The notes below the pieces were generated by a model, which saw nothing but the letters and a program-made list of their open reading frames with translations, did no database searches and had not been told where the DNA came from. From Archaeoglobi archaeon (GTDB lineage Archaea; Halobacteriota; Archaeoglobi; Archaeoglobales; Archaeoglobaceae): a DNA stretch of 6,497 nucleotides. Positions 1 to 5,487 of this stretch are shown piece after piece. Numbering within the stretch: position 1 is the stretch's first letter; the number at the start of each line of letters is the position of its first letter. The DNA lies in assembly GCA_004347865.1 (NCBI GenBank), contig QNUZ01000140.1:1-6497 (forward strand), in the 5' to 3' direction. The translations under genes and the position numbers were made by a program.

Positions 1-82
1 GGGTTTTCTGGGCACCCATTTTTATAATCCGCTGAAATGCGGAAAGGGCCATTCAGAATTGCAAATTTTCATGTGGAACTGC

Positions 83-100
83 AAAAATTGCTGGAAAAAA
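83..100 (-). terminator. Possible oligo-T terminator after the EamA gene
   Basis: Read on the minus strand, a run of six T (positions 100-95) and a run of five T (87-83) follow the EamA stop codon at 111-113 within about 30 bases. Archaeal RNA polymerase commonly terminates at T-runs without needing a strong hairpin. A small palindrome (GCAA-AAA-TTGC, 81-91) overlaps the second run, but its stem is only four pairs. This is inferred from base composition only. Confidence 0.3.
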
Positions 101-110
101 GCTGCTAATT

Positions 111-524
111 TCAGACCTCGCTTACGAGAATCGTTCCCAGAACTATCAGAACTATCCCGAGCATCACCCTCGCGGAGATCGTCTCTGAAAGCAGGAGAAA
201 GGAGAGAATCGCGGTGAACATGGGATAAATAGCTGTTATCGGCACCGCCTTGCTTGCACCAATGTTTTTTAGGGCCTCAAAATAGAATATCATTCCGAGA
301 GCACCGCTTATCGCCCCTGAAATCAAAAGAAGCAAAATTCCAACTGAAAGCCTGAACTCCGTCTGTTCTAGAATTATAGAGATCGCAAGAATTGCCAGGA
401 ACCCGCCCAGTGCCCTAATCATTATCGCAGGATAGACTGGGACTTCTTGCAGAGCGTATTTGTCGAATATTGGCGAAACGCCCCAGAGAATCGCTGAAAT
501 CAAAGCGAGTATTTCACCCTTCAT
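111..524 (-). CDS. Single-domain EamA/DMT-family membrane transporter
   Basis: This 137-residue integral membrane protein has one EamA (drug/metabolite transporter) unit, whereas most family members carry two. Five hydrophobic helices are visible at about residues 4-24, 33-52, 60-82, 93-112 and 118-136. The family pattern is clear: a Trp-Gly near the N-terminus (W14-G15) followed by a Pro, an Arg opening helix 2 (R37), a Y-F-x-A-L block after helix 3 (81-85), and the S-E pair (113-114) between helices 4 and 5. Single-unit members are expected to work as dimers. The substrate cannot be told. The ATG at 524 is the only start candidate in frame, because a stop lies 14 codons upstream. There is no Shine-Dalgarno at normal spacing, but a BRE/TATA-like element sits 28 bases upstream, so the gene may have its own leaderless transcript. 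It lies 43 bases downstream of the zinc-ribbon gene. Confidence 0.85.
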   Translation of the reverse strand: MKGEILALISAILWGVSPIFDKYALQEVPVYPAIMIRALGGFLAILAISIILEQTEFRLSVGILLLLISGAISGALGMIFYFEALKNIGASKAVPITAIYPMFTAILSFLLLSETISARVMLGIVLIVLGTILVSEV

Positions 525-547
525 ACTACCACAAAAATTCTCTGAAA

Positions 548-561
548 CTAAATTTCCTTCC
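548..561 (-). promoter_or_regulatory. BRE/TATA-like promoter for the EamA gene
   Basis: The minus strand reads GAAGGAAATTTAG, a purine-rich BRE-like stretch followed by an AT-rich box centred near 552. That is 28 bases before the A of the EamA start codon at 524. At archaeal spacing, transcription would begin at or next to the ATG. The upstream GGAGG looks like a Shine-Dalgarno but is too far from the start codon to act as one. Sequence pattern only. Confidence 0.33.
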
Positions 562-567
562 TCCTAC

Positions 568-750
568 TCATTCGTACGCTTTTTTCCCATAAACTCTCTC
601 ATAAGCCCTGCAGTACGGGCAAACTTTACTGTCAACGTATTTCACAAAGATTCTTGCCAGCTTGTTCCCCTTCCTTGCGCGGGTGCAGACAGGACATTTT
701 TCTCTGCAAAAATTTGCTTTTTTGATCAGCTTATCCTCAGTCCCTCCCAT
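568..750 (-). CDS. Small double-CPxC zinc-ribbon protein, function unknown
   Basis: This 60-residue protein carries two cysteine knuckles, C19-P-V-C22 and C44-P-Y-C47, separated by 21 residues. That is the layout of a zinc ribbon binding one Zn ion through four cysteines. An extra cysteine, C15, precedes the first knuckle. The rest is very basic (for example RARKGNK at 24-30 and YGKK at 54-57), which would suit RNA, DNA or ribosome contact, but this is inference. The Cys spacing, the charged-aromatic tail and the clean ORF argue for a real gene. The ATG at 748-750 is the only Met. It has no clear Shine-Dalgarno in front, though an AT-rich element lies about 30 bases upstream. The gene lies 55 bases after the phosphatase gene on the same strand, so it could be transcribed with it. 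I do not recognise a named family. Confidence 0.7.
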   Translation of the reverse strand: MGGTEDKLIKKANFCREKCPVCTRARKGNKLARIFVKYVDSKVCPYCRAYERVYGKKAYE

Positions 751-775
751 ATGCCCTTTGACCAGAGAAAACAGA

Positions 776-786
776 AATACTTATCG
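776..786 (-). promoter_or_regulatory. Weak TATA-like element upstream of the zinc-ribbon gene
   Basis: The minus strand reads GATAAGTATTT, centred about 30 bases before the ATG at 750 and inside the 55-base gap after the phosphatase gene. The spacing would give a transcript starting a few bases before the ATG. The match to an archaeal TATA box is mediocre, and read-through from the phosphatase promoter is equally possible. Confidence 0.22.
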
Positions 787-805
787 CTCCTAGCCAGAAA
801 CCGAC

Positions 806-1582
806 TCAGTAAAGGGACAGCTCCAACCCGAATTTCTCCGCAAAATCGTAGCCATCGTACCACTTCTGCCCGGAATCCAAGCGGAGGATTGCGAAATTTG
901 CCTGGCCATACGGGTTTGCGCAGGAGCCAACTGTTATTACCATTCCGTTCTGTTCAACCCTGAGAACCTTGTGAGGCTCATGGGCTCTCACCACAAGCCT
1001 TACCCCAAGCTTTTCGAAGAGATTTCTAGTCGCCTTTTTGCCGAAGAAGAACATAACTCCCCTCCTGAAATTTTCCCCGCACTCCTCCCTTTCCCAAGGA
1101 TCGTTCCAGAGTATCTCCAATGCCAGATCCTCAGAAGGATTGCTTATGCCACTCAGATCGCTCCTGCACGGAACACCCCCGTGGGCTAGCCAGATCTCCC
1201 CGTTTAAGATCGCAGAATAGGGCATTCTTCCCCAGAGATCGACCAAGGAGCGGTAGATCTCCTCACCATCCTCATAGGAGCTCAGCTGCCACGGTAGTTC
1301 GTGGGGATAAACGTCTTCGGTTTCATGATTTCCCCTCAGAAGGACCGCCTCATCTTCTAAGAACATCTTCAGAATCCTCTCGTAAACCTCCAACGGTTCA
1401 TCACCCCTGTCGGCGTAATCTCCAAGAAATATGGCCTTTCCGTAAATTTTCTCCTCTAAAAGCTCGAATGCCTCAATGTCTGCATGAACGTCGCCAACGA
1501 TTGTGCATTTATCCTCGTTCAGTTCCAGCATTTTCCCCTTCATCAGCTTCTTCGCCTCATCGATCATCTCAAGTATGTCCAT
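806..1582 (-). CDS. PPP-family serine/threonine-type protein phosphatase
   Basis: This 258-residue metallophosphatase has the full PPP signature in order. GDVHAD (30-35) supplies D31 and H33. GDYADRG (54-60) supplies the bridging D55 and substrate-binding R59. RGNHE (83-87) supplies N85, catalytic H86 and R83. AHGG (133-136) supplies H134. LWNDP (158-162) and RGVMFFFG (174-181) match the PP1/PP2A LWSDP and RGVxxxFG blocks. RAHE (199-202) supplies H201. All six predicted dinuclear-metal ligands are therefore present, and the protein should hydrolyse phosphoserine, phosphothreonine or small phosphoesters in the cytoplasm. The length suits the compact archaeal PP1-like phosphatases, which lack the long eukaryotic tails. 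The usual GDxHG is GDVHAD here, with Ala for Gly. The ATG at 1580-1582 lies 27 bases from a TATA-like box, which suggests a leaderless mRNA. The gene diverges from pyrB. A diadenosine tetraphosphatase (ApaH-like) role is a less likely alternative. Confidence 0.9.
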   Translation of the reverse strand: MDILEMIDEAKKLMKGKMLELNEDKCTIVGDVHADIEAFELLEEKIYGKAIFLGDYADRGDEPLEVYERILKMFLEDEAVLLRGNHETEDVYPHELPWQLSSYEDGEEIYRSLVDLWGRMPYSAILNGEIWLAHGGVPCRSDLSGISNPSEDLALEILWNDPWEREECGENFRRGVMFFFGKKATRNLFEKLGVRLVVRAHEPHKVLRVEQNGMVITVGSCANPYGQANFAILRLDSGQKWYDGYDFAEKFGLELSLY

Positions 1583-1590
1583 GAGAATAG

Positions 1591-1620
1591 TCTAAATATC
1601 AATCCTTAAATACCTTTTAT
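1591..1620. promoter_or_regulatory. Divergent promoter region between the phosphatase gene and pyrB
   Basis: The 52-base gap between the two start codons holds a quasi-symmetric AT box, TTAAATA at 1606-1612 on the plus strand (TATTTAA on the minus). Its centre is 26 bases from the pyrB ATG and 27 from the phosphatase ATG, the distance expected for a leaderless start on either side. The minus-strand flank (AAAAGG before the box) looks more like a BRE than the plus-strand flank (CAATCC). A second AT element, TCTAAATA at 1591-1598, could serve pyrB instead, giving a leader of roughly 14 bases. Read from spacing and composition only. Confidence 0.5.
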
Positions 1621-1634
1621 GGAACTAAAGAGAG

Positions 1635-2531
1635 ATGAAGCATCTGATCTCAATCGATGATCTCAGCAAAGATGAGATAATTGGAATTCTGGATAAAGCC
1701 GAGGATTTTGAGGATGTTGCGCTTGGCTTGAGAAGCTGCAAAATCCTCGAAGGAAAGATTCTGGCTAACCTCTTTTTCGAACCCTCAACTAGGACAAGAA
1801 TCAGCTTTGAGACTGCAATGAAGAGACTGGGCGGAGAGGTCGTGAACGTTTCTGCACAGGAAGCGAGCAGCATGGCCAAGGGAGAAACACTGGCAGATAC
1901 AGTGAGGGTTATCTCCAACTACTGCGACGCTATAGTAATCCGCCACTTTTTAGAGGGTGCTGCGAGGTTTGCCGCAGAGAATTCCTCGGTGCCTGTGATT
2001 AATGCCGGAGATGGAGCCGGACAGCATCCTACGCAAACCCTTCTGGACCTTTACACCATACGTAAGGAATGCAGAAGACTTGAAGGGCTGACAATAGCCC
2101 TGGTTGGCGATCTGAAGTACTCCAGAACGATTCATTCCCTCATAAAAGCACTAAAACTCTTCAAAAACAAAATCTATCTCGTAAGTCCCGAGATTCTGGC
2201 CTTGCCTGAGGAGTTTCTTGAAGAACTCGATGGAAATGCCGAAAAGGCAAAACTCGAGGATATCATAGAATCGGTGGATGTCCTCTATGTGACGAGAATA
2301 CAGAAGGAGAGGTTTCTGGATGAAGAGGAGTACAGAAGAGTTGCGGGCAGCTACAGGATAACTCCCGAGATAGTCAGCAGAATGAAGGACGGTGCGATAA
2401 TCCTCCATCCTCTTCCAAGGGTTGACGAGATCGACGTAAGGGTGGACTCAATGAGGCAGGCGAGGTACTTCAAGCAGGCTTTCTACGGGGTTCCCGTCAG
2501 GATGGCCATCCTTTCAGAGGTGATGCTGTGA
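1635..2531 (+). CDS. pyrB: Aspartate carbamoyltransferase catalytic chain
   Basis: PyrB condenses carbamoyl phosphate with L-aspartate to N-carbamoyl-aspartate, the committed step of de novo pyrimidine synthesis. The 298-residue protein is full length for the family. Diagnostic blocks are FFEPSTRTR (47-55, carbamoyl-phosphate site), S78 and K82 in the loop aligned to E. coli Ser80 and Lys84, RH (103-104), QHPTQTLLDL (130-139), a DLKYSRTIHS block near 160 and HPLPR (258-262) lining the aspartate site. No key residue is missing. The following pyrI indicates the two-chain holoenzyme, with catalytic trimers linked by regulatory dimers. The ATG at 1635 gives the family-typical N-terminus. A TATA-like box lies 26 bases upstream and only a weak purine run (AAAGAGAG) lies before the start, so translation may be leaderless. 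It is the first gene of a pyrB-pyrI-dtdA cluster. Confidence 0.98.
   Translation: MKHLISIDDLSKDEIIGILDKAEDFEDVALGLRSCKILEGKILANLFFEPSTRTRISFETAMKRLGGEVVNVSAQEASSMAKGETLADTVRVISNYCDAIVIRHFLEGAARFAAENSSVPVINAGDGAGQHPTQTLLDLYTIRKECRRLEGLTIALVGDLKYSRTIHSLIKALKLFKNKIYLVSPEILALPEEFLEELDGNAEKAKLEDIIESVDVLYVTRIQKERFLDEEEYRRVAGSYRITPEIVSRMKDGAIILHPLPRVDEIDVRVDSMRQARYFKQAFYGVPVRMAILSEVML
2517..2524 (+). promoter_or_regulatory. Strong Shine-Dalgarno for pyrI
   Basis: GAGGTGAT lies inside the last codons of pyrB, three bases before the GTG at 2528. It is an uninterrupted match to the archaeal anti-Shine-Dalgarno consensus (GGAGGTGATC). It supports the GTG start and is the only strong ribosome-binding site I found in the window. 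Confidence 0.8.
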
Positions 2532-2986
2532 AGGAACTCGTGATAAGCAAGATCAGGGAAGGAACCGTAATAGACCACATTCCCGCGGGAAGGGCAATTT
2601 TGGTGCTGAAAATACTTGGAATAAATGAAAAAACAAAAGAAACGGTTTCGATGGCCCTAAACGTTACGAGCAAAAAGATGGGAAAGAAGGACATCGTGAA
2701 GGTTGAGGGTCTCTTCATTAAGGAGGAGGAGCTGAACAAAATCGCCCTCATCGCCCCGAATGCGACTATAAACCTGATAAAGGACTACGAAATTGAGAAG
2801 AAGTTCAAGGTAAAGCTTCCAGAAGTTGTCAGGGGGATACTGCGATGTCCAAACAGGATGTGCATTTCGAACAGCAGGGAACCCATATCTTCGATCTTCT
2901 ACGTCAGGGCAGAAGGGGACGAGGTTTTTGCAAAATGCCACTACTGTGGAAGAAAAATCAAAGATCTTTCCCAATATCTCCTGTAG
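2528..2986 (+). CDS. pyrI: Aspartate carbamoyltransferase regulatory chain
   Basis: PyrI is the non-catalytic chain that joins PyrB trimers and binds nucleotide effectors (CTP and ATP in E. coli) to tune pyrimidine synthesis. The 152-residue product matches the usual length. The N-terminal allosteric domain shows IDHIPAGRA (15-23), with D16 and H17 aligned to the E. coli nucleotide-contact residues, then KVEG (58-61). The C-terminal zinc domain holds C107, C112, C137 and C140 in the C-x4-C...C-x2-C arrangement that contacts PyrB. The GTG start overlaps the pyrB stop in GTGA, four bases shared, and is preceded by a near-perfect Shine-Dalgarno, so the two chains are probably translationally coupled to balance subunits. 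No degeneration is seen, so nucleotide regulation is expected, although effector response varies among archaeal enzymes. Confidence 0.97.
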   Translation: MKELVISKIREGTVIDHIPAGRAILVLKILGINEKTKETVSMALNVTSKKMGKKDIVKVEGLFIKEEELNKIALIAPNATINLIKDYEIEKKFKVKLPEVVRGILRCPNRMCISNSREPISSIFYVRAEGDEVFAKCHYCGRKIKDLSQYLL

Positions 2987-2987
2987 C

Positions 2988-3812
2988 ATGAAACTCGTCA
3001 TCTGCTCCAGAAAGGACCCGGCATCTTTAAACATAGCGTCTCACCTTTTGACAATGGGTTCTTTCGAAAAGAGGAGTCTTGGAGATTACACCTTCCACGT
3101 TGAAAAGGATTTTGCAATTGTAGAGATTGATGAAAGGCTGATATATGCTGACAGGATCGACGAAAGGCTTTCAAAATTTTTCGAGTTTGACGAGATTTTG
3201 TTCGCATCGAGGCACAGCAGCAAGGACGGAAGGAAAATCTTCACGGCGCACGTTTCTGGAAACGTCGGTGAGAGCACCTACGGCGGCCTGCCAAAAAGCC
3301 TGGCAAAGCCATCTCCGATTACGATGAAGAACTTCGTTCTGGCATTGAAAAAGAGAATGAACAGAATTCCCGACTTCGAGTTCACCCTTGAAGCCACACA
3401 TCACGGCCCCTCGGAGATCTCAAAACCCTCGGCTTTTTACGAGATCGGTTCAAGCGAGGAGGAGTGGGAGAACGGAGAAGCGGGAGAAATAGTTGCGGAG
3501 GCCATCTTTGAGGCAATAAGAGATCCCAGGAGGGAATGGAAGATCGCGGTAGGCGTGGGAGGCACACATTACGTTCCTAGGCAGACCGAGATAATCCTCG
3601 AGACTCCCTTCACATTCGGACACAACTTCGCAAAATACACCTTCGAAAATCTGGATATCGAAATACTCAAAAAAGCCATCGAGCTGAGCGAAGCGGAATT
3701 CCTGATATACGACGACAAGTCAACCAATGCAAGGGTTAAAAGCCTTTTCGAAAAACTTTCAGGGATAAAGATTCTGAAGGCAAAGGATGCAAAAAAATTA
3801 AGGCTTGACTAA
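2988..3812 (+). CDS. dtdA: D-aminoacyl-tRNA deacylase, archaeal DtdA (DTD2/GEK1) type
   Basis: DtdA hydrolyses D-amino acids from mischarged tRNA, a zinc-dependent proofreading step found in archaea and plants and unrelated to bacterial Dtd. The 274-residue product has the family blocks: the N-terminus MKLVICSRKDPAS, SRHSS (74-78), TAHVSGN (86-92), the histidine-rich EATHHGP (135-141), GVGGTHYVPRQTEI (189-202) and FGHN (210-213). The conserved histidines H76, H88, H138, H139, H194 and H212 are likely metal or catalytic residues. The open frame extends upstream to 2826, but that part overlaps pyrI and lacks family sequence. The ATG at 2988, one base after the pyrI stop, gives the family-typical start. 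No Shine-Dalgarno is visible there, so ribosomes finishing pyrI probably reinitiate. Cotranscription with pyrBI is likely. No direct metabolic link to pyrimidines is evident. Confidence 0.93.
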   Translation: MKLVICSRKDPASLNIASHLLTMGSFEKRSLGDYTFHVEKDFAIVEIDERLIYADRIDERLSKFFEFDEILFASRHSSKDGRKIFTAHVSGNVGESTYGGLPKSLAKPSPITMKNFVLALKKRMNRIPDFEFTLEATHHGPSEISKPSAFYEIGSSEEEWENGEAGEIVAEAIFEAIRDPRREWKIAVGVGGTHYVPRQTEIILETPFTFGHNFAKYTFENLDIEILKKAIELSEAEFLIYDDKSTNARVKSLFEKLSGIKILKAKDAKKLRLD

Positions 3813-4477
3813 GATCTTCCCGTCTGCCTGGGCAGCAGAGACACCAGCCAGCCTATATACTCCGCTATAGATCTTGTCTGAATCCAGATCTTCCCCTTTC
3901 CGGCGAATTCAGCAACCAGACCTTCTCCGCTGAGCAGCATTGCCTTAAGCCCTCCAGCCTTTCTGATTTTGAAGTCCAGAGTTTCTTCGAAGGCAACTAT
4001 ATGCCCTGTATCAACAGAAAGGGTGCCGTCGACGTTTATCTCCTCTATTCCTCCGAAGGAGGATAGAAAGAGATCTCCGTTACCCTCCAACCTGAGGAGA
4101 AAAAGCCCCTCACCTGCAAAGAACGTCTTTGCTCCTCCCCATTTCACGTCTATTTCCAGATCAGGTGACGATGCAAGAAAGGCTCCGCTCTGCGCGTAAA
4201 GCCTTCCTGATAACTTTATGTGCGCGATGTCTCCGCTGTAGCTTGGCGAGAGGCCAAGAAGGCCTTTTCCTCTAGAAACGTATCTGTTAACGAAAAAAGA
4301 CTCTCCACCGAGAAAGCTCCTCTTAAGCCCGGAAAGAATTCCGCCCTTAATTTCGGGCGAGAGCTCGACGTTTTTCATGTAGACCATTGCTCCTGGCTCC
4401 GCAAGGACTTCTTCGCCGTTTTCCAGCTCAAGCTCCAGCAGGCTGTAGCTTGGCCTTGAGAGGATCCTGTGCTTCAT
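3809..4477 (-). CDS. AIM24 / TIGR00266 family protein (DUF124)
   Basis: This 222-residue protein belongs to the widespread AIM24-like family, rich in glycine and beta strands. Family landmarks are EPGAMVYM (27-34), the GG-L-x-G-L-K-R block followed by GGESFF (45-62), a central run of short strands with repeated glycines, and the C-terminal SGEGL (183-187), GKGKIWIQTR (193-202) and a hydrophobic tail ending in LLP. The fold resembles the TRAP-like beta-barrel superfamily. The yeast namesake is a mitochondrial inner-membrane protein, but the role of prokaryotic members is not established and I assign none. No signal peptide or helix-forming membrane segment is obvious. The ATG at 4475-4477 follows a good BRE/TATA by 26 bases. 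GGAGATAATC at 4484-4493 also resembles a Shine-Dalgarno. The stop shares four bases (CTAA) with the dtdA stop on the other strand. Confidence 0.9.
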   Translation of the reverse strand: MKHRILSRPSYSLLELELENGEEVLAEPGAMVYMKNVELSPEIKGGILSGLKRSFLGGESFFVNRYVSRGKGLLGLSPSYSGDIAHIKLSGRLYAQSGAFLASSPDLEIDVKWGGAKTFFAGEGLFLLRLEGNGDLFLSSFGGIEEINVDGTLSVDTGHIVAFEETLDFKIRKAGGLKAMLLSGEGLVAEFAGKGKIWIQTRSIAEYIGWLVSLLPRQTGRS

Positions 4478-4500
4478 GAAAAGATTATCTCCGACTTTTT

Positions 4501-4514
4501 AATAAACCTTCGCA
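4501..4514 (-). promoter_or_regulatory. BRE/TATA promoter for the AIM24-family gene
   Basis: The minus strand reads TGCGAAGGTTTATT, a purine-rich BRE-like stretch joined to a TATA box centred near 4503. That is 26 bases before the ATG at 4477, so the start of transcription would fall at the start codon. It is one of the best archaeal promoter matches in the window. A more distant TTTAAAAT (4523-4530, minus) would instead give a leader containing the Shine-Dalgarno-like GGAGATAATC. Confidence 0.55.
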
Positions 4515-4515
4515 A

Positions 4516-4530
4516 CTGAAAGATTTTAAA
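4516..4530 (+). promoter_or_regulatory. BRE/TATA promoter for the ADP-ribosylglycohydrolase-purP pair
   Basis: The plus strand reads CTGAAAGATTTTAAA, with a BRE-like CTGAAAG followed by the AT box TTTTAAA centred at 4527, which is 24 bases before the GTG at 4551. It stands back to back with the promoter of the AIM24-family gene, the two BRE-like elements being about one base apart. A purine-rich GGAAGG at 4531-4536 is a weak alternative ribosome-binding site, 14 bases from the GTG. Confidence 0.5.
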
Positions 4531-4550
4531 GGAAGGTCGAGAGTGTTTGT

Positions 4551-5468
4551 GTGGTCGAGAAGTTCGAAGGCTGCATTCTTGGTCTCGCAGTTGGCGATGC
4601 ACTCGGAATGCCCGCAGAGGGGATGAGCAGAGAAAAAATAAAGCAGCTTTTCGGGGAAATCCGAGACTTTCTACCCTCTCCCTATGGCGATCTAAAGGCG
4701 GGACAGTGGACTGACGACACGGAGCAAACAATAGCCCTTGCAGAATCCATCCTGGAGACTGTTTATCTGGATCCGGGGAATTTTGCTGAAAAGCTGAAAA
4801 AGTTGTTTCTTTCCGGATGTCGCAGAATCGGCCCGACAACAAGGGCTGCGGTTATAAATCTGCTTCGCGGAGCAACATGGGATGCTGCGGGAATTTTCTC
4901 AGACACCTGCGGTTCATCCATGCGCGTTGCCCCCATAGGGCTGGTTTACCACTTCAACCTCAACCTTGTGGAGAGATATGCTGAAATATCCTCGAGAATT
5001 ACGCATAAAGGCTCTGCAGCAATAGCAGGGGCTGTGGCAGTTGCGATAGCAGTAGCATGCAAGCTTCTGGATTTCAGCGAGAATGAAATGCTTGAAGAAG
5101 TCGTGAAGAGAACAGAAAACCACGATCCGCTCCTGTCCGACAAAATAAGATATGCCTACGAGATCAGGGAAAAAGATTTGGATTTTGCTGTCGAAAAACT
5201 TGGAAACTCGATTTCCGCATTCGAAGCGGTTCCAATGGGTTTCTACTGCATATTCTCCTCAGAAGATTTCGAGAGCGCCGTTTTGAAATCTGCAAACTGT
5301 GGAGGGGATACAGATTCAATCTCAGCAATTACAGGTGCAATAAAGGGAGCCGAAGGAGTTGATAAGATACCAAAAAGGTTTATAGAAAATCTGGAAGATC
5401 CGGATTATCTAAAAGACCTAGCGGACAGACTTTACGAGCTTCATGAGAGAATAGTAAAGATAATCTAG
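4551..5468 (+). CDS. ADP-ribosylglycohydrolase (ARH/DraG) family hydrolase
   Basis: This 305-residue alpha-helical enzyme belongs to the family that removes ADP-ribose from proteins, nucleic acids or small acceptors using two Mg ions. It shows the N-terminal GLAVGDALGMPAE (11-23), GQWTDDTEQ (51-59) with the T54-D55-D56 metal triad, a SSMRVAPIGL block in the middle, a THKG block leading into an Ala-rich helix, and CGGDTDS (250-256) with D253, D255 and S256 as the second metal-binding set. All predicted metal ligands are present, with Ser where many members have Thr. The length is normal. The GTG start at 4551 puts the first conserved motif at the usual distance from the N-terminus, and a TATA-like box lies 24 bases upstream. 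It precedes purP by 19 bases on the same strand. The natural substrate cannot be read from sequence. Related family members act on dinitrogenase reductase, arginine-ADP-ribose or O-acetyl-ADP-ribose. Confidence 0.92.
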   Translation: MVEKFEGCILGLAVGDALGMPAEGMSREKIKQLFGEIRDFLPSPYGDLKAGQWTDDTEQTIALAESILETVYLDPGNFAEKLKKLFLSGCRRIGPTTRAAVINLLRGATWDAAGIFSDTCGSSMRVAPIGLVYHFNLNLVERYAEISSRITHKGSAAIAGAVAVAIAVACKLLDFSENEMLEEVVKRTENHDPLLSDKIRYAYEIREKDLDFAVEKLGNSISAFEAVPMGFYCIFSSEDFESAVLKSANCGGDTDSISAITGAIKGAEGVDKIPKRFIENLEDPDYLKDLADRLYELHERIVKII

Positions 5469-5487
5469 CCTGAATTAAAGTGTCTTC

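Noticed and set aside
1..23. A hairpin terminator on the plus strand (GGGT...ACCC followed by five T)
   Set aside because: The stem is only four base pairs and no plus-strand gene is visible upstream, so it cannot be judged at the window edge.
559..564. GGAGGA on the minus strand just after the zinc-ribbon stop, as a Shine-Dalgarno for EamA
   Set aside because: It is about 35 bases from the only in-frame ATG at 524. It fits better as the purine-rich BRE flank of a promoter.
460..963. A 167-codon plus-strand open frame over the EamA, zinc-ribbon and phosphatase genes
   Set aside because: It lies antisense to three well-supported minus-strand genes, its product has no coherent motifs or membrane pattern, and it crosses gene boundaries.
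1120..1584. A 154-codon plus-strand open frame inside the phosphatase gene
   Set aside because: It is a Ser/Arg/Pro/His-rich shadow of the phosphatase coding strand, which has complete catalytic motifs.
2826..2987. An upstream in-frame extension of dtdA
   Set aside because: It overlaps the zinc domain of pyrI in another frame, and the family N-terminus (MKLVICSRKDP) begins at 2988.
2657..3034. A 125-codon minus-strand open frame across pyrI and the start of dtdA
   Set aside because: It is antisense to two certain genes and has no recognisable domain.
5469..5487. A separate promoter for purP in the 19-base gap (ATTAAAG)
   Set aside because: The AT stretch lies only about 10-15 bases before the ATG, too close for a TATA box, so cotranscription with the hydrolase is simpler.
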